64,000 nucleotides of DNA. Source: CAVTWH01 sp963794685 (GTDB lineage: Bacteria; Actinomycetota; Actinomycetes; Mycobacteriales; Micromonosporaceae). The position numbers and the translations under genes were made by a program. How positions within the stretch are numbered: the stretch's first letter is position 1; every line of letters starts with the position of its first letter. Where the stretch lies: NCBI GenBank assembly GCA_963794685.1, contig CAWCFK010000009.1, forward strand, positions 161,292-225,291. The letters run 5' to 3'. Positions 23,575 through 32,825 of the stretch are shown piece after piece. The notes beneath the pieces are model-generated. The model did no database searches and was not told the origin of the DNA. It worked only from the letters and a program-made list of their open reading frames with translations.

Positions 23575-24102
23575 ATGAGCAGCGTGACGCACAACGAGCT
23601 GACCAGGACGTTTGCCGCGGCAATCGCAGTCGGCGGTCGTCCGCAGCGACCCATCGGGCTCGCAGCGGACCTGGCCGATCGACTGCCCGCCGATCTCCGG
23701 CAGTTCTACGAAATCTGTGGCGGGCTGGTCCTCTTCGAAGGGTCACCGGGTGCGTGGTCGGTGCACGGACCGGACACCCTGGTACCCGCGAGTCCTCGGC
23801 TGCTCACCGACGAGATCGCTGCCGAGGTGCGGGTCCGGCAGCCGGACGATCTCACCAACAACTGCTACGTCATCGCCGAGCGCGGGCCCGGGGCAACGGA
23901 TACCTGCATCGTCATCGACCTGCACCCCGAGCGGCTCGGCCGCTGCTACGACGCCTTCTGGGACAGCTACGGGATCGTCGGCAGCATGCCTGTCGTGGCC
24001 CTCACCTTCACACGGTTACTAGCCGCCCTCGTCGCCACGGCCGGCACGGACACGCTGCTCCCGGACATCGGCGCCGACGCCTATGACAACACATCCGACT
24101 GA
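23575..24102 (+). CDS. SMI1/KNR4 (SUKH) family protein
   Basis: The protein has 175 aa. The core 'LPADLRQFYEICGGLVLFEG' matches the SMI1/KNR4 signature (L-P-x-D-x-x-x-F-Y-x-x-x-N/G-G), followed by 'WSVHGPDTLVPASPRLL' and a C-terminal 'CYDAFWDSYGIVGSMPVVAL'. SUKH proteins frequently act as immunity proteins against contact-delivered nucleases and other toxins, but stand-alone members also occur. No toxin adjoins it here. It is divergent from the gene at 22760, with starts 83 bases apart. Confidence 0.8.
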   Translation: MSSVTHNELTRTFAAAIAVGGRPQRPIGLAADLADRLPADLRQFYEICGGLVLFEGSPGAWSVHGPDTLVPASPRLLTDEIAAEVRVRQPDDLTNNCYVIAERGPGATDTCIVIDLHPERLGRCYDAFWDSYGIVGSMPVVALTFTRLLAALVATAGTDTLLPDIGADAYDNTSD

Positions 24103-24241
24103 CGGGTCCGTACCCGCAATGCCAGCACAGCGCCGAACCCTGCCGCATCTGACACTGCCCATCGGGCACGGCGTAGGGTCGCAAGCAGGGTTGCCCGGGT
24201 AGCAGCGAGTCACCCGTCCTGACTGCTACCGGGGAAGCGGC

Positions 24242-24566
24242 ATGATGTCTGCCTACCGCGATGACCAGACCATCGACGACCGGCTCGCGTCGATACGCCG
24301 CTCGCGCACTCTCACTCAGGAGCAACTCGCCGAAGCCTCCGCGGTGTCGGTGGAGACCATCCGCAAGTTGGAGCAGGACGAGCGCACCTCCGCCCGGATA
24401 TCGACGCTGAACGCGCTCGCGCGGACACAGGGGGTGCGTACCTCCGCCCTCTTCGGCGCGGGTCGTGCCGGAAGCCGGAGAGGCGCCGCTGATCACCCGG
24501 GACCAGGAGTACCGAATCCGGGAATGCCTGGACATCGGCCCAGACGAACCCGAGCCCGACAGGTGA
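24242..24566 (+). pseudogene. XRE-family regulator, frameshifted and short
   Basis: ATG 24242 (or 24245) opens a normal XRE helix-turn-helix: 'LASIRRSRTLTQEQLAEASA', 'VSVETIRKLEQDERTSARIS', 'TLNALARTQGVRTSALFG'. After 'ALFGA' one extra base near 24460 shifts the frame. The corrected frame continues 'VVPEAGEAPLITRDQEYRIR' and 'ECLDIGPDEPEPDR' to TGA 24564-24566. Relatives are usually longer, so the gene may also be truncated. It may still give a short DNA-binding protein. Confidence 0.65.
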
Positions 24567-24629
24567 TCGAGGGTCGGATGAGCCCAATCGCGTTCACATT
24601 CTTGGAAATGGCGAGGAACTGGTTGCCGT

Positions 24630-25061
24630 TCAGCCGCGAACTGGCCCGAGCAGCTGCCCGTACCAGTCGGCCGGATCGGTGTCACGGACGTGTTGGGTGA
24701 GCACCCACCGCTGGCCCTGCGGGTCGGCGACGACAGCCTGACGGACGCCCCACGGCCGATCGGTCGGCCCTTCGAGGATCGAACCTCCGGCGCCGCTGGC
24801 GCGTTCGCACGCCGCGGCAACGTCCTCGACGAACACCTGGGTGAGGCTCGCGGTGTCGGCGAGCTCTCCGCCACGACGGCCAAGCAGGATGATGAAACCG
24901 TTCCGCTCAAGCTCGACGTGCCCCACCCAGCCGTCCGGCAACGTCGCCCGAACGGCCTCACGAAAACCGAGCACATCGGTCAACCAACCAACGACAGCCA
25001 TCGGGTCGTCGTAGAGCACGCACGGCACCACGATCGGATACCCACGCTCGGGGTCATACAC
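24630..25061 (-). CDS. VOC-fold glyoxalase/bleomycin-resistance-like protein
   Basis: The protein has 143 aa; ATG 25061 has GAGGAG about 10 bases upstream. It contains the paired beta-alpha-beta modules of the VOC fold: 'PIVVPCVLYDDPMAVVGWLT', 'VLGFREAVRATLPDGWVGHV', 'TQVFVEDVAAACERASGAGG' and 'WGVRQAVVADPQGQRWVLTQ'. The family includes lyases, dioxygenases and antibiotic-binding proteins; the specific activity is unclear. Confidence 0.9.
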   Translation of the reverse strand: MYDPERGYPIVVPCVLYDDPMAVVGWLTDVLGFREAVRATLPDGWVGHVELERNGFIILLGRRGGELADTASLTQVFVEDVAAACERASGAGGSILEGPTDRPWGVRQAVVADPQGQRWVLTQHVRDTDPADWYGQLLGPVRG

Positions 25062-25243
25062 AGCGGGGCTCCTCAGTGCCTTGGGTCGCGGTCACCAGAG
25101 AAGGGTATGCCCCCAGCCCAGGCGGACAGCGCCGTATCCATCACCGCGCCGCAGACCGGCCAGGTCGTGGATCCGCCCGCCATCTGACCGCCGGCCGGCG
25201 ATCGAATCCGCACACCTTCCGCTCGGTCGGGCGGCGTTGTCAC

Positions 25244-26539
25244 TCAGGCCGCAGCTGCCGGTTCCGCCGCGGCCGCACCCGGCTGCGTGCGGTTGGCCAG
25301 CACGAACTTGACCGCCCCCATGGTGAGGAATGCGGTCACCACGGCGATCAGAATGGGCGCGGTTTGCAGCGCCCCGACCTGCGTCAGGAACGCGGCCATC
25401 AGCACCATGGAGAACGGCGCCGGCGCGAGCGTCCCGGGCACGGCGGCGAGTAGGCAGGTGAACGCCAGCCCCAGCGGTACGCCGGGGATGACGTGGTGGA
25501 CCAGGACCCCGGCGGTACCGCCGATGAACAGCGACGGGAAGATCGGCCCGCCGACGAATCCGCTGCCCTGGCTGACGGCGAAGGTGACCATCTTCCCGAT
25601 CAGGACGGCGATGATCAGACCCACGCCCAGGGTCGGCGCGTGTTTGAGCACGGTCTCCAGCTGATCACTGCCGGAGAACATGGTCAGCGGCAGTGCCACA
25701 CCGACGATTGCGAACAACACGCCGCCCAGCGTCGACTTCGCGATGGCCGGGACCCGGAGCCGGCCGAACAGCCGTGCCGCCACCTTCATGAAGGCGACCA
25801 GCACTGTCACCACCAGGGCGGCGAACAGTCCCAACGGGATTGCGGCGAGGAGCTGCCAGTCCTCGAACTTGTAGGAAGGCACCTGGTAGTGGCCCACGAA
25901 CACGGCCCCGGCGATGACGAAGTAGATGCCGAACGAGACGCTCGATGCCACGATCTGCGCGGCGAGGGCCTTGGCGAACCGCTGACCGCCGGGGCGGGCC
26001 ACCTCCAGAATCAGCAGCACCACGATCACGGTGCTGGAGAACAGGCCGCCGTACGCTCCGGCGAACCCGGCCAGGGTGTTGACCTGTGAGTCCTCCTTGG
26101 CGAGCGCTCGTCGCTGAGCGAACCAACTGCCCGCGCCGCCTCCCATCGCGCCCAGTGCCTTCTCCGGCCCGACGCTGGCGCCACCGATCAGCGACACCGT
26201 CGATACCGCCACCAGCCCCGGGACCAGGGCCGGGTTGACGTGTTCCTCCTGCAGATCGGCGAACAGGCCGGGGACTTCCCAGGGCAGCCGGGTCATTCGG
26301 CGGACGAGCCCGACCACGGCACCGGCGGCCGCGGCAACCGCCACCCACCACCACCGCCCGCCGAACCAGCCGGGATCGGAGTCGCTGTACCAGCTGCCCC
26401 CGAAGGTGATCACGCCGATGAACACCAGGCCGATGACCCCGCCGAAGACTCCCAGCACCACGGCGTAGCCCATCAGGACCCAGAATTCCCGCTGTCGGGT
26501 GACCGGCGACTCCGACGCCGGGCCGGCTGAAACGCTCAC
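25244..26539 (-). CDS. ClC-family chloride channel / H+-Cl- antiporter
   Basis: The protein has 431 aa and 10-12 membrane helices. Key ClC segments are 'LIGGASVGPEKALGAMGG' (the selectivity-filter region G-x-E-G-P; here the gating Glu position reads G-P-E-K, an atypical variant), 'GSGFVGGPIFPSLFIGGTAG' (the second anion-binding loop) and 'TLAPAPFSMVLMAAFLTQVG'. It would move chloride, or another small anion, across the membrane. No CBS domain follows. The divergence at the first filter suggests altered coupling. Confidence 0.85.
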   Translation of the reverse strand: MSVSAGPASESPVTRQREFWVLMGYAVVLGVFGGVIGLVFIGVITFGGSWYSDSDPGWFGGRWWWVAVAAAAGAVVGLVRRMTRLPWEVPGLFADLQEEHVNPALVPGLVAVSTVSLIGGASVGPEKALGAMGGGAGSWFAQRRALAKEDSQVNTLAGFAGAYGGLFSSTVIVVLLILEVARPGGQRFAKALAAQIVASSVSFGIYFVIAGAVFVGHYQVPSYKFEDWQLLAAIPLGLFAALVVTVLVAFMKVAARLFGRLRVPAIAKSTLGGVLFAIVGVALPLTMFSGSDQLETVLKHAPTLGVGLIIAVLIGKMVTFAVSQGSGFVGGPIFPSLFIGGTAGVLVHHVIPGVPLGLAFTCLLAAVPGTLAPAPFSMVLMAAFLTQVGALQTAPILIAVVTAFLTMGAVKFVLANRTQPGAAAAEPAAAA

Positions 26540-26874
26540 GATGCGAACCTCAGCGACGCGGCCGCCAGGGTACTGAACACCAATTGAATCGGCCTCGCAG
26601 AAGCTCCATCACGTCAAGCCGCCGGTACTCAGCCTCACCCTAGCCGCTGATGTGCGCGGTCGGGCGAATACCGCGAATGGCCGGGAAGCACCCAAACGAC
26701 TCGGCCGACGGGCATGGCCGCCGACTCACGTCGGAGCCGTGGCCGAGTCTCGTGGACCCCGCGCGCCGCCGCCCGGCACAACCGGGCGCGGCAGCCCGTC
26801 ACGACGCCGTCGAATACCAGCGGCTGGCCGATCCCCGGCTGCCATGATGTGTGTCGAGGGCGAGGTCCAAGCAG
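26540..26874. other. 335-base divergent gap
   Basis: I see no coding sequence with convincing composition and no clear operator. It must contain the promoters of the ClC gene (minus) and the membrane protein at 26875 (plus). Confidence 0.35.
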
Positions 26875-27885
26875 ATGGAGGCGTCTGTCGACATGACTGC
26901 CATCGATCCGCACGGTGACATTGAGCTCGGCGCCGAAGGCACCCGGATAACGGCACGGGTACCGCTGACCGGGCCGGTGACCGCGGCCTGGGCGCGTCGC
27001 TACGACACCTTGGCCCAGGCGGCCGACGTGCCGGCCCGGGCGCAGGCCGACCAGGAGCGCGGATGGATCCTGGTACAGGTGCCGGCCGACAGTCGACCGG
27101 CGCAGGTGGCCGAGACGATGAACGCGGCGCGCGACCTGGTCGGGCCCACGGACGCCGTCGACCACACCGACCCGGCCGGTTCTCCCGGAGCATCAGGCCC
27201 GGATGGTTCGCCGGGAGCGGCTGGCGTACACGAATGGTGGGCAAGTACGCGGGCCGAGCGTCGCTGGCCGATGGCTCTCGCCCTGGCGATCTCGATCGTG
27301 GTGCAGTTCGCGCTCCCCTCCCGATTCAGTCTCGGCCCGGATTGGCTGGTACCGGCGCTCCTGGTTCTCGCGGTCGTCCCGCTGTTCGTCGTCGATCACG
27401 TCCGGTCGGCGCGCCGGACAGTCGTCGCCCGGATCCTCTCGATCGCGATCACGGTCGTGCTGGTGGCCAACGGCATCGGGGTCACCGTTCGCCTCGTCGA
27501 TGATCTGATCAGCGGCGGGCAGGAGACGAACTCACCGTCAGCGCTGCTCGCCGTCGGATTCGGCGTCTGGATCTACAACGTCATCGCGTTCGCGTTCCTG
27601 TACTGGGTCGTGGACAGCGGCGGGGTGACGGCCCGTACGGTAGCGCCCCGGGCAACGCCCGATCTGGCGTTCCCGCAACACCTCAACCCGGACGTCCGCG
27701 TTCCGTACTGGCGGCCACGCTTCGCCGACTACCTCTACCTCGGCTTCACCAACGCCACCGCGTTCAGTCCGACCGACGTCATGCCGCTGGCGTTGTGGGC
27801 CAAGGTGGCGATGACCGTGCAGGCATTCGGATCGCTCGCGGTCGTCGGGCTGGTGATCGCCCGCGCGGTGAACATCCTCAACTGA
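26875..27885 (+). CDS. DUF1345-like membrane protein
   Basis: The protein has 336 aa. ATG 26875 has GAGG 9 bases upstream; ATG 26893 is an alternative with GGAGG further away. Residues 1-125 are soluble and polar, with a Gly/Asp/Ser-rich linker. Residues about 135-330 contain five membrane helices, ending with 'ADYLYLGFTNATAFSPTDVM' and 'MTVQAFGSLAVVGLVIARAV', the C-terminal signature of DUF1345 (COG4291) proteins. The function of this family is unknown. The soluble N-terminal domain is an addition compared with simple family members. Confidence 0.75.
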   Translation: MEASVDMTAIDPHGDIELGAEGTRITARVPLTGPVTAAWARRYDTLAQAADVPARAQADQERGWILVQVPADSRPAQVAETMNAARDLVGPTDAVDHTDPAGSPGASGPDGSPGAAGVHEWWASTRAERRWPMALALAISIVVQFALPSRFSLGPDWLVPALLVLAVVPLFVVDHVRSARRTVVARILSIAITVVLVANGIGVTVRLVDDLISGGQETNSPSALLAVGFGVWIYNVIAFAFLYWVVDSGGVTARTVAPRATPDLAFPQHLNPDVRVPYWRPRFADYLYLGFTNATAFSPTDVMPLALWAKVAMTVQAFGSLAVVGLVIARAVNILN

Positions 27886-28075
27886 ACTCGGACACCGGAG
27901 TCGGGCCGGCTGGTGCGTTGATTGGATTGAGCGCATAGTTGTTGCTCGATGTCGGAGCGTGATCGTACCGTGTAGGGCATGGAATTGTCCGAACGAACGG
28001 CGCGGGCAACTGCATCCCTATCCAAGCACCTCTCGACGCTCACGGGTTTTATGCAGTTCAGAGCGCAGGCGCGCG
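27886..28075. other. convergent gap
   Basis: This region lies between the stops of the membrane protein and metH. It is relatively AT-rich at 27900-28050. I see no gene and no strong hairpin. Confidence 0.3.
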
Positions 28076-31000
28076 CTACTTGGCGTTGAAGTAGTTGGCT
28101 TCGGGGTGGTGGACGATGATGGCGTCGGTGGACTGCTCGGGTACGAGTTGGTACTCCTCCGACAGCTCCACCCCGATCCGCTCCGCGTCCAGCAGGCGCA
28201 CCAGCTTCGCCCGGTCCTCCAGGTCCGGGCAGGCCGGGTACCCGAAGGCGTACCGGCACCCCCGGTACTCGGTGCGCAGCAACCCGTCCAGGTCAGCCGG
28301 GTCCGACTCGACCAGCGGCCGATCGTCCGGCAACACCAGCTCCGCACGCACCCGACGGTGCCAGTACTCGGCGAGCGCCTCCGTCAACTGCACCGACAGC
28401 CCGTGCACTTCCAGATAGTCCCGGTAGTTGTTGGCGGCGAACAACTTCGCGGCGTACTCGCTGATCGGGTTGCCGACGGTGACCAGTTGCAGAGCGACCA
28501 CGTCGAGGCCGGCGGAGCGGGGCCGGAAGAAGTCGGCCAGGCACAGCCGGCGCTCCTGGCGCTGGCGCGGGAAGGTGAACCGGGCCCGCTCGGCGTGCCC
28601 GTTCTCGTCCAGCACGACCAGGCTGTTGCCCTCGGAGTAGGCGGGGAAGTAGCCGTAGACGACGGCGGCTTCGAGCACCTGGTCGGCGGTGAGCCGGTCC
28701 AGCCAGTAGCGCAGCCGGGGTCGGCCTTCGGTCTCCACCAGCTCCTCGTAGCTGGGGCCGTTGCCGCCCCGGGAGCCGCGTAGCCCCCACTGGCCGAGGA
28801 AGGTGGCCCGCTCGTCCAGCAGCGCGGCGTACTCGGCGAGCGCGATGCCCTTGACCACGCGGGTACCGAAGAAGTCCGGTTTGGGGATGGTCACGTCGGT
28901 GGCGACGTCGGAGCGGACAGTGTCGTCGTCGAGCGGGGGCAGTTCGGTGGTGACCGTGGCGCGCTGCCTCGCGCGGCGGGCCTTGCGCGCGGCCAACGCG
29001 GCGGCGCGGTCCGGGTCGACGGCGACCACTTCGCCGCGCTTGACGGCCATCACCTGGTCCATCAGCGACAGGCCCTCGAAGGCGTCCCGGGCGTAGTGCA
29101 CCTGACCGCCGTCGAAGAGGTCACGCAGATCGTCCTCGACGTAGGCGCGGGTGAGGGCGGCCCCGCCGAGCAGCACCGGCCAGCGTGAGGCCAGGCCGCG
29201 CTGGAGCATCTCGGCCAGGTTCTCCTTCATGATGACGGTGCTCTTGACGAGCAGGCCGGACATGCCGATGGCGTCGGCGCGGTGCTCCTCGGCGGCGTCG
29301 AGAATGGCGGCGATCGGCTGCTTGATGCCGATGTTGACGACCGTGTACCCGTTGTTGCTGAGGATGATGTCGACCAGGTTCTTGCCGATGTCGTGCACGT
29401 CGCCGCGGACGGTGGCGAGCACGATGGTGCCCTTGCCGGCGCCGTCGGCCTTCTCCATGTGCGGTTCGAGGTAGGCGACGGCCTTCTTCATCACCTCAGC
29501 CGACTGGAGCACGAACGGCAGCTGCATCTGGCCGGAGCCGAACAGGTCACCGACCGTCTTCATGCCCTCCAGCAGGGTGTCGTTGATGATCGCCAGGGCC
29601 GGCCGGGCGGTCAGCGCCTCGTCGAGGTCGGCTTCCAGGCCGTTGCGCTCGCCGTCGACGATGCGCCGGGCCAGCCGCTCGTCAAGGGGCAGCGCGGCGA
29701 GTTCCTGGGCGCGGGTGGCGCGGGCGGAGGCGACGTTGACGCCTTCGAAGAGCTGGATGAACTTCTGCAGCGGGTCGTAGCCCTCGCGGCGGCGGTCGTA
29801 GACCAGGTCGAGGGCGACCTCGCGCTGCTCGTCCGGGATCTTCGCCATCGGCAGGATCTTGCTGGCGTGCACGATCGCCGAGGTCAGGCCGGCCTGCCGG
29901 CACTCGTGCAGGAAGACCGAGTTGAGCACCTGGCGGGAGGCCGGGTTGAGGCCGAAGGAGACGTTCGAGATGCCCAGGGTGAAGTTCACCTCCGGGTACA
30001 GCTGGGAAAGCTCGCGGATCGCGGCGATGGTCTCGATGGCGTCCCGGCGGGTCTCCTCCTGGCCGGTGGAGATCGGGAAGGTCAGGCAGTCGACCAGGAT
30101 GTCCGCGACGCTCAGACCCCAGTTGGTGGTCAGGTCCTCGATCAGCCGGGCCGCGACCCGGACCTTCCATTCCGCGGTACGGGCCTGGCCCTCCTCGTCG
30201 ATGGTCAGCGCCACGACCGCCGCGCCGTGTTCGCGGACGATCGGCATCACCCGGGCGTAGCGTGAGCCGGGGCCGTCGCCGTCCTCGAAGTTGACGGAGT
30301 TGACGATGCACCGGCCGCCGAGCGCCTCCAGGCCGGCCTCGATCACGTTCGGCTCGGTGGAGTCCAGCATCACCGGCAGGGTGGACGCGGTGGCGAACCG
30401 GGCGGCCAGTTCGCGCATGTCGTCGGCGCCGTCGCGGCCGACGTAGTCGACACACAGGTCGAGCAGGTGGGAGCCGTCCCGGGCAGCGTCCCGGGCGATC
30501 TCCACGCACTTCTGGAAGTCGCCGGCCAGCATCGCCTCGCGGAACGCCTTGGAGCCGTTGGCGTTGGTCCGCTCCCCCACCATCAGCACGCTGGCGTCCT
30601 GGGCGAACGGGACGTGGTGGTAGAGGCTGGCGACTCCGGCCTCGGTGCGCGGGGCGCGGGGTCCGCGGGGCAGGTCGCGGACCGCGTCGACAACGGCGGC
30701 GATGTGCGCGGGGGTGGTGCCGCAGCAGCCGCCGACCAGGGACAGGCCGTAGTCGGTGACGAACCGGCGCATCGCCTCGGCCAGTTGGGCGGGGGTCAGT
30801 TGGTACTCGGCCCCGTGCGGGGTGAGCACCGGCAGGCCGGCGTTGGGCATCACCGACAGGGGTACCCGGGCGTGCTGCGACAGGTAACGCAGGTGCTCGG
30901 TCATCTCTGCCGGGCCGGTGGCGCAGTTCAGCCCGATCAGGTCGATGGCCAGCGGCTCCAGGGCGGTCAGCGCCGCCCCGATCTCGCTGCCCAGCAGCAT

Positions 31001-31594
31001 CGTGCCGGTGGTCTCGACGGTGACGTGCGCGATGATCGGCACCTTGATGCCCAACTCGGCCATCGCCCGGTGCGAGCCGATGATCGCCGCCTTGGTCTGC
31101 AACAGGTCCTGGCAGGTCTCAATGATCAGCGCGTCCGCGCCGCCCTCGATCAGCCCGGCTGCGTTCTGCGTGTACGCGTCCCGCAGCGTCTGGTACGGGG
31201 CGTGGCCGAGGGTGGGCAGCTTCGTTCCGGGGCCGATCGAGCCGAGGACGAAGCGCGGTCGGTCGGCGGTGGCGTGCCGGTCGGCAGCCGCTCTGGCCAG
31301 CGCCGCCCCGGCCGCGGAGAGTTCCCGGATCCGGTCGGCGATGCCGTAGTCACCGAGGTTGGGCAGGTTCGCGCCGAAGGTGTTGGTCTCCACGCAGTCC
31401 GCGCCGGCCGCCAGGTATGCCTCGTGCACCCCGGTCACCACGTCCGGCCGGGTCACGTTGAGGATCTCGTTGCAGCCCTCGTGGCCGAGGAAGTCGGCGT
31501 CCACCGAGAGATCGGCGGCCTGCAACATGGTGCCCATCGCCCCGTCCGCGACTAGTACCCGGTCGGCCAGCGCATCCAGCAGTGAATTACCCAC
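28076..31594 (-). CDS. metH: cobalamin-dependent methionine synthase
   Basis: The protein has 1172 aa, the usual MetH length. The modules are in order. The homocysteine-binding barrel covers residues about 1-305, with zinc ligands in 'IGLNCATGPAEMTEH' and 'VGGCCGTTPAHIAAV'. The methyltetrahydrofolate barrel covers about 330-600 ('VGERTNANGSKAFREAMLAG', 'DYVGRDGADDM', 'TFPISTGQEETRRDAIETI'). A four-helix cap and cobalamin domain follow, with the B12 axial-His motif DVHDIGKN at about 731-738. The C-terminal activation domain binds S-adenosylmethionine. It transfers the methyl group of 5-methyl-THF to homocysteine in the cytoplasm. I see no cobalamin riboswitch in the 160 bases upstream. Confidence 0.97.
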   Translation of the reverse strand: MGNSLLDALADRVLVADGAMGTMLQAADLSVDADFLGHEGCNEILNVTRPDVVTGVHEAYLAAGADCVETNTFGANLPNLGDYGIADRIRELSAAGAALARAAADRHATADRPRFVLGSIGPGTKLPTLGHAPYQTLRDAYTQNAAGLIEGGADALIIETCQDLLQTKAAIIGSHRAMAELGIKVPIIAHVTVETTGTMLLGSEIGAALTALEPLAIDLIGLNCATGPAEMTEHLRYLSQHARVPLSVMPNAGLPVLTPHGAEYQLTPAQLAEAMRRFVTDYGLSLVGGCCGTTPAHIAAVVDAVRDLPRGPRAPRTEAGVASLYHHVPFAQDASVLMVGERTNANGSKAFREAMLAGDFQKCVEIARDAARDGSHLLDLCVDYVGRDGADDMRELAARFATASTLPVMLDSTEPNVIEAGLEALGGRCIVNSVNFEDGDGPGSRYARVMPIVREHGAAVVALTIDEEGQARTAEWKVRVAARLIEDLTTNWGLSVADILVDCLTFPISTGQEETRRDAIETIAAIRELSQLYPEVNFTLGISNVSFGLNPASRQVLNSVFLHECRQAGLTSAIVHASKILPMAKIPDEQREVALDLVYDRRREGYDPLQKFIQLFEGVNVASARATRAQELAALPLDERLARRIVDGERNGLEADLDEALTARPALAIINDTLLEGMKTVGDLFGSGQMQLPFVLQSAEVMKKAVAYLEPHMEKADGAGKGTIVLATVRGDVHDIGKNLVDIILSNNGYTVVNIGIKQPIAAILDAAEEHRADAIGMSGLLVKSTVIMKENLAEMLQRGLASRWPVLLGGAALTRAYVEDDLRDLFDGGQVHYARDAFEGLSLMDQVMAVKRGEVVAVDPDRAAALAARKARRARQRATVTTELPPLDDDTVRSDVATDVTIPKPDFFGTRVVKGIALAEYAALLDERATFLGQWGLRGSRGGNGPSYEELVETEGRPRLRYWLDRLTADQVLEAAVVYGYFPAYSEGNSLVVLDENGHAERARFTFPRQRQERRLCLADFFRPRSAGLDVVALQLVTVGNPISEYAAKLFAANNYRDYLEVHGLSVQLTEALAEYWHRRVRAELVLPDDRPLVESDPADLDGLLRTEYRGCRYAFGYPACPDLEDRAKLVRLLDAERIGVELSEEYQLVPEQSTDAIIVHHPEANYFNAK

Positions 31595-31757
31595 GACAGC
31601 AAGGCTAGTGCGTACCCGGCCCGGCTCCGGCCTCGACTCTCACGCTCTGGGCGTAGCCGGCACAGATCACATCACACCAGGGCGATCGGTGGAGATCGCC
31701 GCGCGTCTGGGCCTCGCGTTACTGGCGGGACTCCCCGTGACAACTAGGCTGGGGGGC

Positions 31758-32624
31758 GTGAGCGAGTTCGACGGTCTGCCCGTGTTGCGCAATCCGGTCG
31801 CCATCGCGGCCTTCGAAGGCTGGAACGACGCCGCGGACGCCTCCACGGCGGCGGTCGAACACCTGGAACAGGTCTGGACGGCCAAGCCGGTCAGCACCAT
31901 GGATCCGGAGGAGTTCTACGACTTCCAGGTGAACCGGCCACAGGTGTCGATGGAGGGCGAGAAACGGCACATCGAGTGGCCGACGACCCGGTTCTCGGTG
32001 GCCGCGGCCCCGGGTACCGACCGCGACGTGCTGCTGATCCGGGGCATCGAGCCGTCGATGCGCTGGCGCACCTTCTGCGGCGAGGTACTGGAGCTGTGCC
32101 ACAGCCTGGAGGTCAACCGGATCGTGCTGCTCGGCGCGCTGCTCGCGGACGTGCCGTACAGCCGGCCGCTGCCGATCACCGGGAGCGCCGCGAGCCGGGA
32201 CGACGCCGAGCGCTTCGGCCTGTCTCCCAACCGGTACGAGGGCCCCACCGGCATTGTCGGCGTGCTGCACGAGGCCGCCGCGCACGCCGGGTTGGAGGCG
32301 CTGTCGTTCTGGGTGCACGTCCCGCACTACGCCACCAGCCCGCCCTGCCCGAAGGCCACCCTGGCGCTGCTGCACCGGCTGGAGAACGTGCTCGACCTGC
32401 CGGTCCCGATGATGGACCTGGCCGAGCAGGCCGCCGAGTGGGAGGAGCGGCTGGGCGCTGCCGCCGAGCAGGACGCCGAACTCGCTGAGTACGTCCGTGA
32501 GCTGGAGGAACGCGTCGGCGACGAGGGCATGCAGCCGCTGTCTGGCGACGAGATCGCCCAGGAGTTCGAGAAGTACCTCCGCCGCCGCGGCGGCTCTGCC
32601 GGCCCGACTGCCGGCAGCTGGTAG
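31758..32624 (+). CDS. PAC2-family protein (proteasome-assembly-chaperone-like)
   Basis: The protein has 288 aa from GTG 31758 ('VSEFDGLPVLRNPVAIAAFE'), preceded by a G-rich site. PAC2 signatures are 'AIAAFEGWNDAADASTAAVE', 'EFYDFQVNRPQVSMEGE', 'LLIRGIEPSMRWRTF', 'LLGALLADVPYSRPLPITGS' and 'FWVHVPHYATSPPCPKATLA'. The C-terminal 70 residues form an acidic coiled coil. Actinobacterial PAC2 proteins are structurally related to the eukaryotic 20S assembly chaperone, but their partner in bacteria is not settled. A very strong hairpin follows. Confidence 0.92.
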   Translation: MSEFDGLPVLRNPVAIAAFEGWNDAADASTAAVEHLEQVWTAKPVSTMDPEEFYDFQVNRPQVSMEGEKRHIEWPTTRFSVAAAPGTDRDVLLIRGIEPSMRWRTFCGEVLELCHSLEVNRIVLLGALLADVPYSRPLPITGSAASRDDAERFGLSPNRYEGPTGIVGVLHEAAAHAGLEALSFWVHVPHYATSPPCPKATLALLHRLENVLDLPVPMMDLAEQAAEWEERLGAAAEQDAELAEYVRELEERVGDEGMQPLSGDEIAQEFEKYLRRRGGSAGPTAGSW

Positions 32625-32669
32625 GTCCCCTCCCCCGGCCCCGGCCGGTCCCAAATCCGAACCCGCTGG

Positions 32670-32726
32670 TCGCGATGCCCCGCCGGATTGTGCCGTAACA
32701 CTCCACATCCGGGCGGGGCATCGCGA
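32670..32726 (+). terminator. long hairpin terminator after PAC2 gene
   Basis: A 15-base perfect stem (32670-32684 with 32712-32726) is followed by ATCTTTGCTTT. Part of the 27-base loop can pair too (GGAT/ATCC). It begins 45 bases after the PAC2 stop. Confidence 0.8.
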
Positions 32727-32792
32727 TCTTTGCTTTCCACGTTCACCCCCGCCGAATAGCGTGTCGCCACGATCGTGGGCGTGTCACACTCT

Positions 32793-32815
32793 CTAGGGCG
32801 TCCTAGGAGGCTAGG
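32793..32815. promoter_or_regulatory. triple CTAGG operator of the GntR gene
   Basis: CTAGG-N4-CCTAG-N4-CTAGG gives three half-sites spaced 9 bases apart, alternately inverted. It ends 10 bases before the GntR start and overlaps the likely ribosome binding region. It is probably the autoregulatory site of that GntR protein. Confidence 0.55.
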
Positions 32816-32825
32816 GTGTGTGGGT

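Noticed and set aside
28076..31757. Cobalamin riboswitch before metH
   Set aside because: No B12-box-like sequence is visible in the 160 bases upstream of the metH start.
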